From Ureibacillus chungkukjangi (lineage in GTDB: Bacteria > Bacillota > Bacilli > Bacillales_A > Planococcaceae), in NCBI RefSeq assembly GCF_003217295.1, contig NZ_QJTJ01000011.1, forward strand, positions 1 through 64,000: a stretch of 64,000 nucleotides of DNA, written 5' to 3'. Position numbers and translations under genes: made by a program. The notes beneath the pieces were generated by a model, which worked only from the letters and a program-made list of their open reading frames with translations, did no database searches and was not told the origin of the DNA. Of the stretch, positions 50,914 to 60,517 are shown piece by piece (the stretch's first letter is position 1; every line of letters starts with the position of its first letter).

Positions 50914-51925
50914 TCACCTCCGCTTGGATTTCTCTTGTTTCTAAAAGCTTAAATGCTTCTTCCACCTGATTTGGTTTACCATCTATTTGTACAATTAATG
51001 TTCCATATGGGCCACTTGTAGTTTGTGTGATATTTCCGTGCACGATATTTACTTCAACATCAAATTCTTTAATGATTTGGGAGATTACCGGTTGCTCTGT
51101 TTTGTTGCCAATAAACGTTAGCTTAACGATCTTCCCAGTAGGATAATTGACAAGAATTTGCTCGATTGATTCTTTTGATTCTTTCGTTCCAGAAACCTGC
51201 ATTACAAAATTCTTTGTAATTTCAGCCTGTGGATTTTGGAATACGTGAAGCACATCGCCAGATTCTACAACTCGTCCTGCTTCCATAACTGCCACGCGAT
51301 GACAGATTTTGCGAATAACGTGCATTTCATGTGTAATCAGAACAATCGTCAGACCTAAACGCTTATTTATATCAAGCAATAATTCTAAAATAGCGTCCGT
51401 TGTTTCAGGATCTAGTGCACTTGTTGCTTCATCGCAAAGTAATACTTCTGGGTTATTAGCAAGTGCTCTTGCAATTCCAACGCGCTGCTTTTGACCGCCA
51501 GACAGCTGAGATGGGTAAGCATTTTCTCTGCCTGTCAAACCAACTAAGTCGATTAATTCCTTTACTCTTTTTGAACGCTCAGCCTTTGAAACACCTGCAA
51601 TCTCTAAAGGAAAAGAAATGTTATCAGCAACTGTACGAGACCATAAAAGGTTGAAATGCTGGAAGATCATACTGATTTTTTGGCGTGCTTGACGCAGCTT
51701 TGTACCAGAAATCGATGAAATTTGATGTCCACCTACTTCTACCGTACCAGTAGAAGGCTTCTCCAAGCCGTTTAACAAGCGAATCATCGTACTTTTACCG
51801 GCACCACTATAACCAATAATTCCGTATATTTCACCTTTGTTAATGGTTAAATTAACATCTTTAACAGCTGTTATTTCTCCATTTTTTGTTTTATATATTT
51901 TCGATATATCTTTTAGTTCAATCAT
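50900..51925 (-). CDS. metN: Methionine ABC transporter ATP-binding protein MetN
   Basis: The 341-residue ATPase of the methionine importer. Walker A is GYSGAGKST (~38-46), signature LSGGQKQR, Walker B VLLCDEATSALD and switch VLITHEMH. The C-terminal NIL domain (~265-340) binds methionine and causes trans-inhibition in this family. GGAGTCTCGCAT is the start region. It is the first gene after the SAM riboswitch. Confidence 0.96.
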   Translation of the reverse strand: MIELKDISKIYKTKNGEITAVKDVNLTINKGEIYGIIGYSGAGKSTMIRLLNGLEKPSTGTVEVGGHQISSISGTKLRQARQKISMIFQHFNLLWSRTVADNISFPLEIAGVSKAERSKRVKELIDLVGLTGRENAYPSQLSGGQKQRVGIARALANNPEVLLCDEATSALDPETTDAILELLLDINKRLGLTIVLITHEMHVIRKICHRVAVMEAGRVVESGDVLHVFQNPQAEITKNFVMQVSGTKESKESIEQILVNYPTGKIVKLTFIGNKTEQPVISQIIKEFDVEVNIVHGNITQTTSGPYGTLIVQIDGKPNQVEEAFKLLETREIQAEVIDHV

Positions 51926-52039
51926 ATGCGAGACTCCTTATAGCGAATCGTAACTATGTATTCTTATTAGTGAGTTTAAGTGCTTCAATTGTCCCCATTT
52001 GGCAAGTGTGAGATGTGAATCTAGTAATTTATAAAAAAA

Positions 52040-52211
52040 CAAAAATCCCCTTCTACACAGACAAGTAGAAGGGGACGTAAATATATATTTACGTTACCGT
52101 TCTCTTATCTTCCAAAGTATCCACTTCGCGTGACTTGGCACCTTTTCACATTACTGTGATGGTTGCCGGGCTTCATAGGGCACTTCCCTCCACCGCTCTT
52201 TATAAGAGTTA
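52040..52211 (-). ncRNA. SAM-I riboswitch (S-box) controlling metNIQ
   Basis: Read on the minus strand, the aptamer begins CTCTTATAAAGAGCGGTGG, then AGGGA, GCCC-TATGAAGCCCGGCAACC, and closes with P1 strand ATAAGAG (52108-52101): the standard S-box core. The expression platform is the perfect 10-bp terminator CCCCTTCTAC / GTAGAAGGGG (52047-52074) with a T run. Bound SAM should favour termination. Confidence 0.95.
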
Positions 52212-52239
52212 CGATATTAAGTTTTAGATTATGGATGTT

Positions 52240-52269
52240 ACTTTACCATGTTAGATTGTTTCTAGTCAA
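52240..52269 (-). promoter_or_regulatory. Predicted promoter of the SAM riboswitch-metNIQ operon
   Basis: On the minus strand TTGACT (52269-52264), an 18-nt spacer and TAAAGT (52245-52240). The -35 overlaps the last codons of the yusE gene. Confidence 0.6.
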
Positions 52270-52571
52270 CTACTTTTTTTCAACTTATCATATAGGAATG
52301 GTACAGATTGGAAAGCATACAATTTTTCGACATTCCCATTTTCGCTAATTAGTAAGCATGGTACACTTTCAATTTGATAATCCATCGCTAAGTTTTCTAA
52401 GAAATTAATATTGGCTTTTCCTAACGGCAAGTCTGGTAAAAGATTTTCAATCACATCCATCATTTTCGATGCAACAGCACAAGTTCCACACATAGGCGTA
52501 TATAAATAAAAAGCAACTAAGCCATTTTGCTCCTTTTGTTGCTTCCAATTTTCAATTGTCCATTCTCTCAT
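52266..52571 (-). CDS. yusE: Thioredoxin-like protein YusE
   Basis: A 101-residue thioredoxin-fold protein with active site CGTC (YTPMCGTCAVASKM, ~27-30) and the cis-Pro region ESVPCLLI, where the extra Cys after the cis-proline is unusual. I chose the ATG at 52571 (MREWTIENW), preceded by AGGATG; upstream in-frame ATGs would add basic, non-conserved residues. Gene order yusC(metN)-yusE-yusF matches B. subtilis. The redox partner is unknown. Confidence 0.85.
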   Translation of the reverse strand: MREWTIENWKQQKEQNGLVAFYLYTPMCGTCAVASKMMDVIENLLPDLPLGKANINFLENLAMDYQIESVPCLLISENGNVEKLYAFQSVPFLYDKLKKSS

Positions 52572-52614
52572 AATCATCATCCTACTTCTTTGTTTAGGTA
52601 ATAAAAACATCTAT

Positions 52615-52971
52615 TTACATTTCAAGTGTCGAAGATAAATACTGCTTATGCACAGAGAATTTAGCATCGCTTAACAAATTAGCTAAAACTTTCTTAGGCG
52701 CATTTGCCACTTCGATATATGTTCGAGGTATGAAAAGATGAACAGCCTCAGAATAGATTCTTTTCGTTAGCTTTCTCAACTTTTCACCTGAATTATCCGC
52801 ATCGAATAACGTATAGAGTTTACATTCTTCAAATGGCTCTAGAAGATCCAGGAGAGCATCCTCACTAATTGTTCCATTTGTACAAATAATTTTAACATCC
52901 TCAGCAAAAATTGGTGCGATGTTTAACTTATCCGATCGACCTTCAACAATTATACACTTATCAACTATCAT
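52615..52971 (-). CDS. yusF: Toprim-domain protein YusF
   Basis: A small stand-alone Toprim domain: the catalytic Glu motif IIVEGRSDK near the start and the DxD motif DADNSGEKLRK near residue 60. Such proteins resemble the RNase M5/OLD Toprim fold and may act on nucleic acids; B. subtilis YusF is uncharacterised. I prefer ATG at 52971 (118 residues), with GGGGTG 6 nt upstream. An in-frame ATG at 53085 would add 38 residues with no homology I recognise. It lies 43 nt before yusE. Confidence 0.78.
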   Translation of the reverse strand: MIVDKCIIVEGRSDKLNIAPIFAEDVKIICTNGTISEDALLDLLEPFEECKLYTLFDADNSGEKLRKLTKRIYSEAVHLFIPRTYIEVANAPKKVLANLLSDAKFSVHKQYLSSTLEM

Positions 52972-53156
52972 TTGCTTCACCCCACGATTTGTAGTTACAC
53001 AGCTAAATAACGTCTTCAAATATGCATAAGGATAATGATTGAAAAGCACGGTTTTCATAAAGCGAAATCCGATGTCTTTTCCCACTGAATTTGTAAGAAA
53101 GTCTTAAAAATATCAGTGAAATAAAAGGTATGGTTACTTATTATATTTATATTGTA

Positions 53157-53190
53157 AAAAAAACGCCAGTGATTTTCTGGCGTTTTTCTT
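53157..53190 (-). terminator. Terminator of gcvH
   Basis: AAACGCCAG (53161-53169) pairs with CTGGCGTTT (53177-53185); T runs flank both sides. Confidence 0.93.
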
Positions 53191-53207
53191 TCTATATCAT
53201 ATTCATA

Positions 53208-53588
53208 TTATGCGTCAATTAATTCATCATATTGCTCAGGAGTTAATAAAGCTTCCACTTCTGAAAGATCTGTTGGCTCAATAACAATCATCCAAGCCTG
53301 ATCATAAGGTGATTCATTTACAAATTCTGGACTATCTTCAAGTTCACTATTGATTTCAACAACCTTACCTGACACTGGTGCATATAGTTCTGAAACTGTT
53401 TTTACAGATTCAACACTACCGAATGGTGCGTTTAACTGAACTTCGTCGCCAACCTGTGGTAGTTCAACGAAAACAATATCGCCAAGCTCAGATTGTGCAA
53501 AGTGCGTAATTCCAATGCGAACTTTACCATCTTCAACTTTAACCCATTCGTGTTCTTTAGAGTAACGTAAATCTTTCGGTGTGCTCAC
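53208..53588 (-). CDS. gcvH: Glycine cleavage system H protein
   Basis: The lipoyl carrier of glycine cleavage. The modified Lys lies in [18 protein letters not shown] (Lys ~63), with the conserved [11 protein letters not shown] before it. The 126 residues are typical. In Bacillus GcvH is also the main entry point for lipoate assembly, so its solitary location away from gcvT-gcvPA-gcvPB, as here, is usual. GGAGGGG lies about 7 nt before the start. Confidence 0.97.
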   Translation of the reverse strand: MSTPKDLRYSKEHEWVKVEDGKVRIGITHFAQSELGDIVFVELPQVGDEVQLNAPFGSVESVKTVSELYAPVSGKVVEINSELEDSPEFVNESPYDQAWMIVIEPTDLSEVEALLTPEQYDELIDA

Positions 53589-53669
53589 TCAAAACCCCTC
53601 CAAATATATGTAATTCATACATAATAAGTTTGACATATTTTATAATTAAAAACAAGATAGAGTAATGCT

Positions 53670-54026
53670 TTATTTCCAAGATTCAGTGAAGTCAGTTTCT
53701 TTAAATCCTAAAGTAACTTTTTCACCATCTGTAACGATTGGTCTTTTAATCAGCATACCGTCAGAAGCAAGTAATTCTAGCTGTTCATCCTCTGACATAG
53801 AGCTTAACTTGTCCTTTAAGCCTAATTCTTTATACTTCATGCCAGATGTATTAAAGAACTTCTTCAAAGGAAGCTCACTTTTCTCCCAAATCGCCTTTAA
53901 CTCAGCTTTCGTTGGCGTCTGCTCCACAATATGAATCGCCTCATAAGCAATCCCTTCATCCTTCAGCCATTTCTCAGCCTTCTTACAAGTCGTACAACGC
54001 GGATATTGAATCAATTTAAGTACCAT
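53670..54026 (-). CDS. yusI: ArsC/Spx-family protein YusI
   Basis: A 118-residue thioredoxin-fold protein of the ArsC/Spx family with CTTC at residues 10-13 (YPRCTTCKKAEKWL) and the RPIVTDGEKVTLGF segment near residue 93, where ArsC has its Arg. It lacks the Spx RNA-polymerase-binding features I would expect, so a reductase-like role is more likely. The ribosome site GGAG lies about 6 nt upstream. Gene order gcvH-yusI-fadE is as in B. subtilis. Confidence 0.85.
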   Translation of the reverse strand: MVLKLIQYPRCTTCKKAEKWLKDEGIAYEAIHIVEQTPTKAELKAIWEKSELPLKKFFNTSGMKYKELGLKDKLSSMSEDEQLELLASDGMLIKRPIVTDGEKVTLGFKETDFTESWK

Positions 54027-54096
54027 ACAGAAACTCCTTCACTATATTAAATTTCACCTAACAAAAGTATAGCAGACAACCATTGTGTCTGTATTG

Positions 54097-54174
54097 TTTG
54101 TGTGCCTGGTACGCATTTAATTCAGAATAATTTGAATTGTTTTAGATTTGTGTGTGTACCTGGTACATACACAA
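54097..54174. repeat. Two CCTGGTAC palindromic repeats
   Basis: TGTGTGCCTGGTACGCA (near 54099) and TGTGTGTACCTGGTACATAC (54151) share a CCTGGTAC core with flanking TGTG/CACA arms, giving imperfect palindromes between yusI and fadE. They look like members of a dispersed intergenic palindrome family. Confidence 0.5.
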
Positions 54175-54182
54175 TTCCCATA

Positions 54183-54218
54183 CACAAAAAACGGGCATCC
54201 TGTGTTAAGGATGCCCGT
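54183..54218 (-). terminator. Terminator of fadN-fadA-fadE
   Basis: Perfect 11-bp stem ACGGGCATCCT (54191-54201) / AGGATGCCCGT (54208-54218); on the minus strand TTTTTT follows. Confidence 0.95.
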
Positions 54219-54226
54219 CAAGCGTA

Positions 54227-56008
54227 CTATACGATGAATTTTTCTGCTTCGATTAGTTTTTGTGAAGCTTCACGTTTTTTCAAGATTAGGTTGTAAGGGT
54301 TACTGCGTGTTAGTTTACGAAGTGCAGAAAGTGTCATTTTACCTGCATCTCCATCTACTGAAGCTAAGATTGTTTCTTTAGCTTCTTTTTCGATCTCTGC
54401 AAAGGCTTCTTGGCAGAAGATTTCAGTATAAAGAATTTTTTGCTTCGACTTCTCTACACCGTCACGCTCGATTGCTTTTGCTGTACGAATAACAGCTGAC
54501 TCCATTGCATAAAGCTGGTTCGCGATATTAGCAATGTTAACAAGCACTTCTTGCTCAGCTTCTAGCTTTGCACCAAACCTCTGAGCTGCTACACCTGCAG
54601 TTAACACACCAATTTTCTTAGCGTTTTTCACTAAGTATTTCTCTTGTGCTAATGGCTCGTCACTGATTTCTTCAGGCATTAGCATTAATAGTTCTTCTTG
54701 TAGCTTTTGAGCAACTTGAAGTAGTGGCAATTCACCTTTTAATGCCTTTTTCATAAATGTGCCTGGTACGATTAAGCGATTGATTTCGTTTGTACCTTCA
54801 AAAATACGGTTAATACGAGAATCACGGTAAATACGTTCTACTTCATATTCTGCCATGAAACCATATCCACCATGTAACTGAACTGCTTCATCTGCAATAT
54901 AATCTAAAGTTTCAGAACCGAAAACCTTCGCGATTGAACATTCGATAGCGTACTCTGCAATTGCCCCAGCAATCGCTTTCCCATCTTTTTGCTCTTCTGC
55001 TGAAAGCTGGCTTAAACGATCCTCGAAGTAACCAACTGTACGATAGTTCAATGATTCTGAAGCATATAGCTGAGAAGCCATCGTCGCGATTTTTTCCTTT
55101 GTTAGGTTAAAGCTTGAAAGTGGTGTTTTAAATTGTTGACGTTGGTTTGTATAAGCAATCGCTAATTCTAAAGCACGCTTTGAACCACCAACTGTACCAA
55201 CACCTAATTTATAACGACCAATATTTAAAATGTTGAAGGCAATAACGTGACCGCGCCCAACTTCACCAAGTAAGTTTTCAACAGGAACTTCAGCATCCTC
55301 TAAGATTAATGTACGAGTTGAAGAAGATTTAATCCCCATTTTCTTCTCTTCTGCCCCTACAGATACACCTGGGTAGTTGCGTTCAACGATAAAAGCAGTG
55401 AATTTATCTCCATCGATTTTCGCGTAAACAACGAATACATCAGCAAAGCCTGCGTTTGTAATCCATTGTTTTTCCCCGTTTAGTACATAGTGAGTGCCAG
55501 CTTCATTTAGCTTAGCAACCGTTTTCGCACCAAGTGCATCAGACCCTGAGCCTGGTTCAGTTAAAGCGTATGCTGCGATCAACTCACCAGAAGCAAGCTT
55601 CGGTAAGTATTTTGATTTTTGCTCATGGTTACCGAATAATACGATTGGTAATGAACCGATCCCTACGTGTGCACCATGAGTAATAGAGAAACCACCAGCT
55701 GGAGACATTTTTTCAGCGATTAAAGCAGATGAGATTTTATCTAACTCTAAGCCCTCATATTCTTCAGGTACATCAGCAGCTAGTAAACCAAGCTCCCCTG
55801 CTTTTTTCAGTAGTCGTACTGAATGCTCGAATTCATGGTGCTCTAAATTCTCGATAACTGGCTTTACTTCATTTTCAATATAGTCAGTAGTTGTTTGAGC
55901 GATCATTTTTTGCTCGTCTGTAAAATCCTCAGGAGTGAATACACGATCTAATTCCACATCTTCAATTAAAAAACTTCCACCCTTGATAATGTTTGTTGTT
56001 TGAACCAT
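54227..56008 (-). CDS. fadE: Acyl-CoA dehydrogenase FadE
   Basis: The first oxidation step of beta-oxidation, with FAD. The acyl-CoA dehydrogenase domain lies at ~30-400: ALTEPGSGSDALGAKT and QWITNAGFADVFVVYAK for FAD, and EAVQLHGGYGFMAEYEVERIYRD (catalytic Glu region). A C-terminal ~190-residue extension typical of YusJ/FadE follows. I chose ATG at 56008 (593 residues), with GGGGAGG 6-7 nt upstream. It is the last gene of the operon. Confidence 0.96.
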   Translation of the reverse strand: MVQTTNIIKGGSFLIEDVELDRVFTPEDFTDEQKMIAQTTTDYIENEVKPVIENLEHHEFEHSVRLLKKAGELGLLAADVPEEYEGLELDKISSALIAEKMSPAGGFSITHGAHVGIGSLPIVLFGNHEQKSKYLPKLASGELIAAYALTEPGSGSDALGAKTVAKLNEAGTHYVLNGEKQWITNAGFADVFVVYAKIDGDKFTAFIVERNYPGVSVGAEEKKMGIKSSSTRTLILEDAEVPVENLLGEVGRGHVIAFNILNIGRYKLGVGTVGGSKRALELAIAYTNQRQQFKTPLSSFNLTKEKIATMASQLYASESLNYRTVGYFEDRLSQLSAEEQKDGKAIAGAIAEYAIECSIAKVFGSETLDYIADEAVQLHGGYGFMAEYEVERIYRDSRINRIFEGTNEINRLIVPGTFMKKALKGELPLLQVAQKLQEELLMLMPEEISDEPLAQEKYLVKNAKKIGVLTAGVAAQRFGAKLEAEQEVLVNIANIANQLYAMESAVIRTAKAIERDGVEKSKQKILYTEIFCQEAFAEIEKEAKETILASVDGDAGKMTLSALRKLTRSNPYNLILKKREASQKLIEAEKFIV

Positions 56009-56170
56009 TTTTACTTCCTCCCCTTTATCCCATAAAGTTATTAAAATCATTTATAAGTAATTCCTACATGTTCCCATCCAAATACCATATATAGAAAAGC
56101 TCTAGACACTCGTTTCCCGGAGGCAACGGTAGTAGCACGATTGCCTAAAGCTAATCAACAAATTCACAAA

Positions 56171-57343
56171 TTATAAAACTTCAATTACTCCAGCAGCGCC
56201 CATTCCGCCACCGATACACATTGTAATAACGCCATACTTCTTGCCTTGACGTTTTAGCTCATGGATTAGTTTTAATGTTAGAATGGCACCTGTTGCACCA
56301 AGTGGATGCCCTAAAGCAATTGCTCCACCATTTACATTTACTTTATCCATATCGATTCCTAAATGGCGAACCACTTGAATCGATTGAGAACCAAAGGCTT
56401 CATTTAATTCCCATAAATCAATATCATCTAGTGAAAGACCAGCGATTTTTAACGCTTTTGGTACAGCTTCGATTGGGCCGATCCCCATTACTTCTGGTGG
56501 AACGCCACCTACTGCAAAGCCTAAAAACTTCGCCATAGGCTTTAATCCTTGGTTTTCAGCTTCTTCACGATCCATTACTAGAACCGCCGCAGCTCCGTCA
56601 GATGTTTGAGAAGAGTTCCCCGCTGTTACAGAGCCTTTTACATTGAAGGCTGGACGTAATTTCCCAAGCCCCTCCATAGAAGTACCTGGTCGAACACCTT
56701 CATCTGTATCAAACGTAAATGTTCTCGATTGAAGCTTATTATTATCGTCAACATAGTGTTGCACTACTTCAATAGGAACAATTTCGTCTTTAAATTTACC
56801 CTCTTTAATAGCTTTTTCCGCTAATTCATGAGAACGTACAGCAAAAGCATCTTGGTCTTCTCTACTAACTTCATAACGATTTGCAACTTCCTCAGCAGTA
56901 TGACCCATGCTCATATAATATTGAGGTGCTTCTTCTGCTAGCTTCGGATTAAGTCGAACAGTATTTCCTGTCATCGGAATCATACTCATCGACTCTACTC
57001 CGCCGGCAAGAACTGCTTTTGAATGACCTAGCATTACTCGTTCTGCTGCATAAGCTATTGCTTGAAGACCAGAAGAACAGAAACGGTTAATGGTAATAGC
57101 TGGTGTAGAATCTGGTAGACCTGCTAATGCACCAATATTACGCGCAACATTCATTCCTTGTTCAGCTTCTGGCATTGCACAGCCCATTATTAAATCATCG
57201 ATTGGACCAACATATCCCGCTCTTTTTAATGTTTCCTTTACTACCACTGCCCCAAAATCATCAGGACGTACGGTTGCAAGTGATCCTTTTTTTGCCTTAG
57301 CAATCGGCGTTCTTGCACCTGCTACAATTACGGCTTCACGCAT
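56171..57343 (-). CDS. fadA: Acetyl-CoA acyltransferase (thiolase) FadA
   Basis: Cleaves 3-ketoacyl-CoA. The nucleophilic Cys is in NRFCSSGLQAIA (~88), the His in NVNGGAIALGHPLGATGA (~347), and the second Cys in TMCIGGGMGAA (~377). The 390 residues are normal. GGGGGAT precedes the ATG. It lies 68 nt after fadN and about 160 nt before fadE; that gap holds an AGGCAA/TTGCCT hairpin but no gene. Confidence 0.97.
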   Translation of the reverse strand: MREAVIVAGARTPIAKAKKGSLATVRPDDFGAVVVKETLKRAGYVGPIDDLIMGCAMPEAEQGMNVARNIGALAGLPDSTPAITINRFCSSGLQAIAYAAERVMLGHSKAVLAGGVESMSMIPMTGNTVRLNPKLAEEAPQYYMSMGHTAEEVANRYEVSREDQDAFAVRSHELAEKAIKEGKFKDEIVPIEVVQHYVDDNNKLQSRTFTFDTDEGVRPGTSMEGLGKLRPAFNVKGSVTAGNSSQTSDGAAAVLVMDREEAENQGLKPMAKFLGFAVGGVPPEVMGIGPIEAVPKALKIAGLSLDDIDLWELNEAFGSQSIQVVRHLGIDMDKVNVNGGAIALGHPLGATGAILTLKLIHELKRQGKKYGVITMCIGGGMGAAGVIEVL

Positions 57344-57411
57344 ATTGTGTATCCCCCTTATTCATTGCATATGACACTTTTAGATTTCGTTCTGATCCTA
57401 GAAAACACAAA

Positions 57412-59796
57412 TTAGTTACGTAATGGTTTCCCCTTGATAAGCATGTGCTGCATTCTTGCTTGTGATTTCGGATCTGCTACAAGGCTTAAAAATGCCTCGC
57501 GCTCTAAGTTTAGTAAATAGTCTTCTGTTACTTCAGTTCCGTATGGTACAAGCCCCCCTGCAATAACATAGGCAAGCTTTTTCGCAATTTTCAAATCATG
57601 CTCACTGATGAAGCCAGACTGGAACATACCTTGTGCACCGAGTAATAACGTTGCATAGCCTGGCGCTCCAACAACCTTCACTTTTTTCGGAGCCGGCGCT
57701 GTATAACCAGCTTCTGATAATGCAAGTACTGCCTGTTTTGCATCATGGATTAAATGATCTGGATTAACCGAAATTCCATCAGCAAAGCTTAAGAAGTTAT
57801 TATCGCGTGCTTCTTCACCTGATGTTGAAACCTTAGCCATGGCAATCGTTTCAAATACTTTGTTAGCAATAGCTTGATAGTCAATTTCTACTCCGTTTGG
57901 TAGACCTTTTAAGTACTTCTCATAAAGTGCTAGGTTACCTCCACCACCTGGAATCAAACCTACACCTACTTCAACTAAGCCCATATATGTTTCGCTAGAT
58001 GCTTGAATATGAGCAGCTGGTAAACACACCTCTGAACCGCCACCTAGTGTCATGCCAAATGGTGCAGCGACAACAGGCTTTTTACTGTATTTCACTCGTC
58101 GCATCGCTTTTTGGAATGCACGAATTGTATAGTCTAATTCAAAAATGTTATCATCCTGAGCTTCCATTAGAATCATGCCAAGATTTGCACCTACACAGAA
58201 GTTTTTACCTTGGTTTCCGATGACTAGCCCCTTGAAATTCGCTTCAACCTCATCGATTGCAAAATTCAGCATTTGAATAATATCAAGGCCAATTGCATTT
58301 GATTTCGAATGGAATTCAAGTAAAGCAACTCCATCCCCTAAATCTATTAAACTAGCACCAGAATTTGATTTAATGACCCCTTGCTTTTTCTTATAACGCT
58401 TTAAATCAATTACTTTTTCGTTAACCGGTACTTTTACATACTCTGAACCATTGTAATAAGCTAAGTCACCATCTAGCTCTGTATAGAAGGATTCAAAGCC
58501 TTGAGATAAAAACTCTTTCACGAAGCCAGGTACTTCTTTATCTTCAGCCTCCATTTTTTCTACTGATTTTTGAACACCGATAGAATCCCACATTTCAAAT
58601 GGACCCTGCGACCAACCGAAGCCCCACTTCATGGCATTATCAATTTCAACGATACTGTCAGCAATAACACCTGTCATTTCAGCAGAATAAATTAATGTTG
58701 GAGCAAAGATGTTCCATAATAATTCACCCGTACGATCGTTGGCATAAACAAGTGTCTTCACTTTATTTGGAAGTCCCTTTGTTTGTTTTGCCATTTCTAT
58801 AGAAGGTGTTTGTAATTTCTTTGCGGGTACATATTCAAAAGTTGAAGGGTCAATCTCAAGGATTTCTTTGCCCTTTTTCAAGAAGAAGCCTTGACCAGAT
58901 TTCGCACCTAACCAACCATTATCTACTAATTTCTTCATTAGCTCTGGTACTTCAAACACTTTTTGCTCTTCATCAGTTGTTTGATCGTAAACTGTTTTTG
59001 CAACGTGTAGGAAAGTATCTAATCCTACAACATCAAGTGTTCTGAAAGTCGCTGATTTTGCTCGACCAATTAGCGTTCCAGTAACTGAGTCAACTTCACC
59101 TACTGAATAACCACGCTCCAGCATTTCTCTTAACGTAACTAGTAAACCATATGTCCCGATACGGTTTGCAACAAAGTTTGGTGTATCCTTACCGATTACT
59201 ACCCCTTTACCTAATACATCCTCAGCAAACGTTTTCATGAACGAAACAACCTCAGGTAACGTTTGTTCAGTTGGAATAACCTCTAGTAGCTTTAAGTATC
59301 TTGGCGGGTTAAAGAAGTGTGTTCCTAAAAAGTGCTTTTGGAAGTCTTCAGAACGTCCCTCAGCCATAGCATTTACACTGATACCCGATGTATTTGAACT
59401 AATAATCGTCCCTGGCTTTCGGACTAAATCTATTTTTTCAAAAAGATTCTTTTTAATATCTAAATTTTCAACAACCACTTCAATGATCCAGTCAACGTCA
59501 CTTAGCTGATCTAGGTGATCGTCAAAATTTCCTGGAGTAATCAGTGCTAAATTTTTCTTTGAAGTTAATGGTGCTGGTTTATGCTTTAATAGCTTTTGAA
59601 CTGCACTTGCTGCAAAACGATTTCGAACAGCAGCGTGTTCTAAATTAAGACCCTTTGCTTCTTCTTCCTTCGTAAGCTCCCTTGGAACAATATCCAATAA
59701 TAATGTTGGAATCCCGATATTTGCTAAATGTGCTGCAATTCCTGATCCCATTACCCCTGAACCGAGTACGGCTGCTTTTTGAATTTTGTAAGACAT
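57412..59796 (-). CDS. fadN: 3-hydroxyacyl-CoA dehydrogenase/enoyl-CoA hydratase FadN
   Basis: A bifunctional enzyme of beta-oxidation. The N-terminal NAD-binding domain has VLGSGVMGSGIAAHLAN (~9-25), followed by the dehydrogenase C-terminal domains (~200-430). The hydratase domain from ~480 has the oxyanion region NFCVGANLGMI and FGMTLGGGSEVCLPA. I chose ATG at 59796 (794 residues), preceded by GGGGGAT; the upstream ATG lies inside the FadR box. It is first of fadN-fadA-fadE. Confidence 0.96.
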   Translation of the reverse strand: MSYKIQKAAVLGSGVMGSGIAAHLANIGIPTLLLDIVPRELTKEEEAKGLNLEHAAVRNRFAASAVQKLLKHKPAPLTSKKNLALITPGNFDDHLDQLSDVDWIIEVVVENLDIKKNLFEKIDLVRKPGTIISSNTSGISVNAMAEGRSEDFQKHFLGTHFFNPPRYLKLLEVIPTEQTLPEVVSFMKTFAEDVLGKGVVIGKDTPNFVANRIGTYGLLVTLREMLERGYSVGEVDSVTGTLIGRAKSATFRTLDVVGLDTFLHVAKTVYDQTTDEEQKVFEVPELMKKLVDNGWLGAKSGQGFFLKKGKEILEIDPSTFEYVPAKKLQTPSIEMAKQTKGLPNKVKTLVYANDRTGELLWNIFAPTLIYSAEMTGVIADSIVEIDNAMKWGFGWSQGPFEMWDSIGVQKSVEKMEAEDKEVPGFVKEFLSQGFESFYTELDGDLAYYNGSEYVKVPVNEKVIDLKRYKKKQGVIKSNSGASLIDLGDGVALLEFHSKSNAIGLDIIQMLNFAIDEVEANFKGLVIGNQGKNFCVGANLGMILMEAQDDNIFELDYTIRAFQKAMRRVKYSKKPVVAAPFGMTLGGGSEVCLPAAHIQASSETYMGLVEVGVGLIPGGGGNLALYEKYLKGLPNGVEIDYQAIANKVFETIAMAKVSTSGEEARDNNFLSFADGISVNPDHLIHDAKQAVLALSEAGYTAPAPKKVKVVGAPGYATLLLGAQGMFQSGFISEHDLKIAKKLAYVIAGGLVPYGTEVTEDYLLNLEREAFLSLVADPKSQARMQHMLIKGKPLRN

Positions 59797-59816
59797 AAAT
59801 ATCCCCCTTAATCCTT

Positions 59817-59834
59817 TGAATGAATACTCATTCA
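59817..59834. promoter_or_regulatory. FadR operator upstream of fadN
   Basis: TGAATGAATACTCATTCA is a perfect match to the Bacillus FadR (YsiA) consensus TGAATGANTANTCATTCA. It lies 20 nt before the fadN start, where repressor would block the transcript until long-chain acyl-CoA releases it. Confidence 0.92.
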
Positions 59835-60075
59835 TTTTATGCCGAAAAAAAATAAATTCATAAAATTTAATTCTTTAAATCACGTTTTCTGTTCTTAGTG
59901 TAGTTGATTTCCTCAAATTTAGCAATAACTTTTAACTTAATTTTCTAAAAAATTCGGAAGGTTTTTTATTGATTTACTAGAGTTATCTATATTTTATGAA
60001 CAATCATTCAGTAAGTCAAATTACTTTTCCGAATAATTTAAAATGTGTACACTACATATAAGGAGAGTGATTATA

Positions 60076-60393
60076 ATGCAAGACATTACTACAAATGAAC
60101 AATTTAACGAAATCATCGTATCAGAGCAACCGGTAATCGTAAAGTTCTACGCTGGCTGGTGTCCAGATTGCACACGCATGAATATGTTTATCGACCCAAT
60201 TGTTGAAGAATACAGCCAATACACATGGTATGAAATGAATCGTGATGAATTCCCTGAATTAGCAGAGAAATATCAAGTAATGGGTATTCCAAGTTTATTA
60301 ATCTTCAAAAACGGTGAAAAACTAGCACACTTACACAGTGCAAACGCTAAATCTCCAGAAGATGTGAAAGAATTCTTAAACGCTCAAGCTTAA
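60076..60393 (+). CDS. Thioredoxin-family protein (YtpP-like, CPDC)
   Basis: A 105-residue thioredoxin fold with active site WCPDC (~30-34) in place of WCGPC, and the cis-Pro segment MGIPSLLIFKNG (~72). The CPDC site and size resemble B. subtilis YtpP. The redox potential and partner are unknown. I chose ATG at 60076 because AAGGAGAG lies 8 nt upstream; the in-frame ATG at 60043 lacks one. It is a single gene with its own terminator, divergent from fadN. Confidence 0.85.
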   Translation: MQDITTNEQFNEIIVSEQPVIVKFYAGWCPDCTRMNMFIDPIVEEYSQYTWYEMNRDEFPELAEKYQVMGIPSLLIFKNGEKLAHLHSANAKSPEDVKEFLNAQA

Positions 60394-60415
60394 TTTGGCT
60401 TTTGTATGTCTTTGG

Positions 60416-60456
60416 GCTATGAATAAGTTTTTCAAAACTTACTTCATAGCTTTTTT
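60416..60456 (+). terminator. Terminator of the thioredoxin-like gene
   Basis: GCTATGAA with an AAGTTTT extension pairs with AAAACTT and TTCATAGC (60416-60450), followed by six T. Confidence 0.92.
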
Positions 60457-60517
60457 GCTCTGTGCAAGTTTAGTTAAGTCCAACTGATATGGAATCAATT
60501 CTAAGGGGATGAACAAA

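Noticed and set aside
59996-60015. Second FadR half-site (ATCATTCA) near the thioredoxin-like gene
   Set aside because: Only one arm matches the consensus; too weak to call beside the perfect site at 59817.
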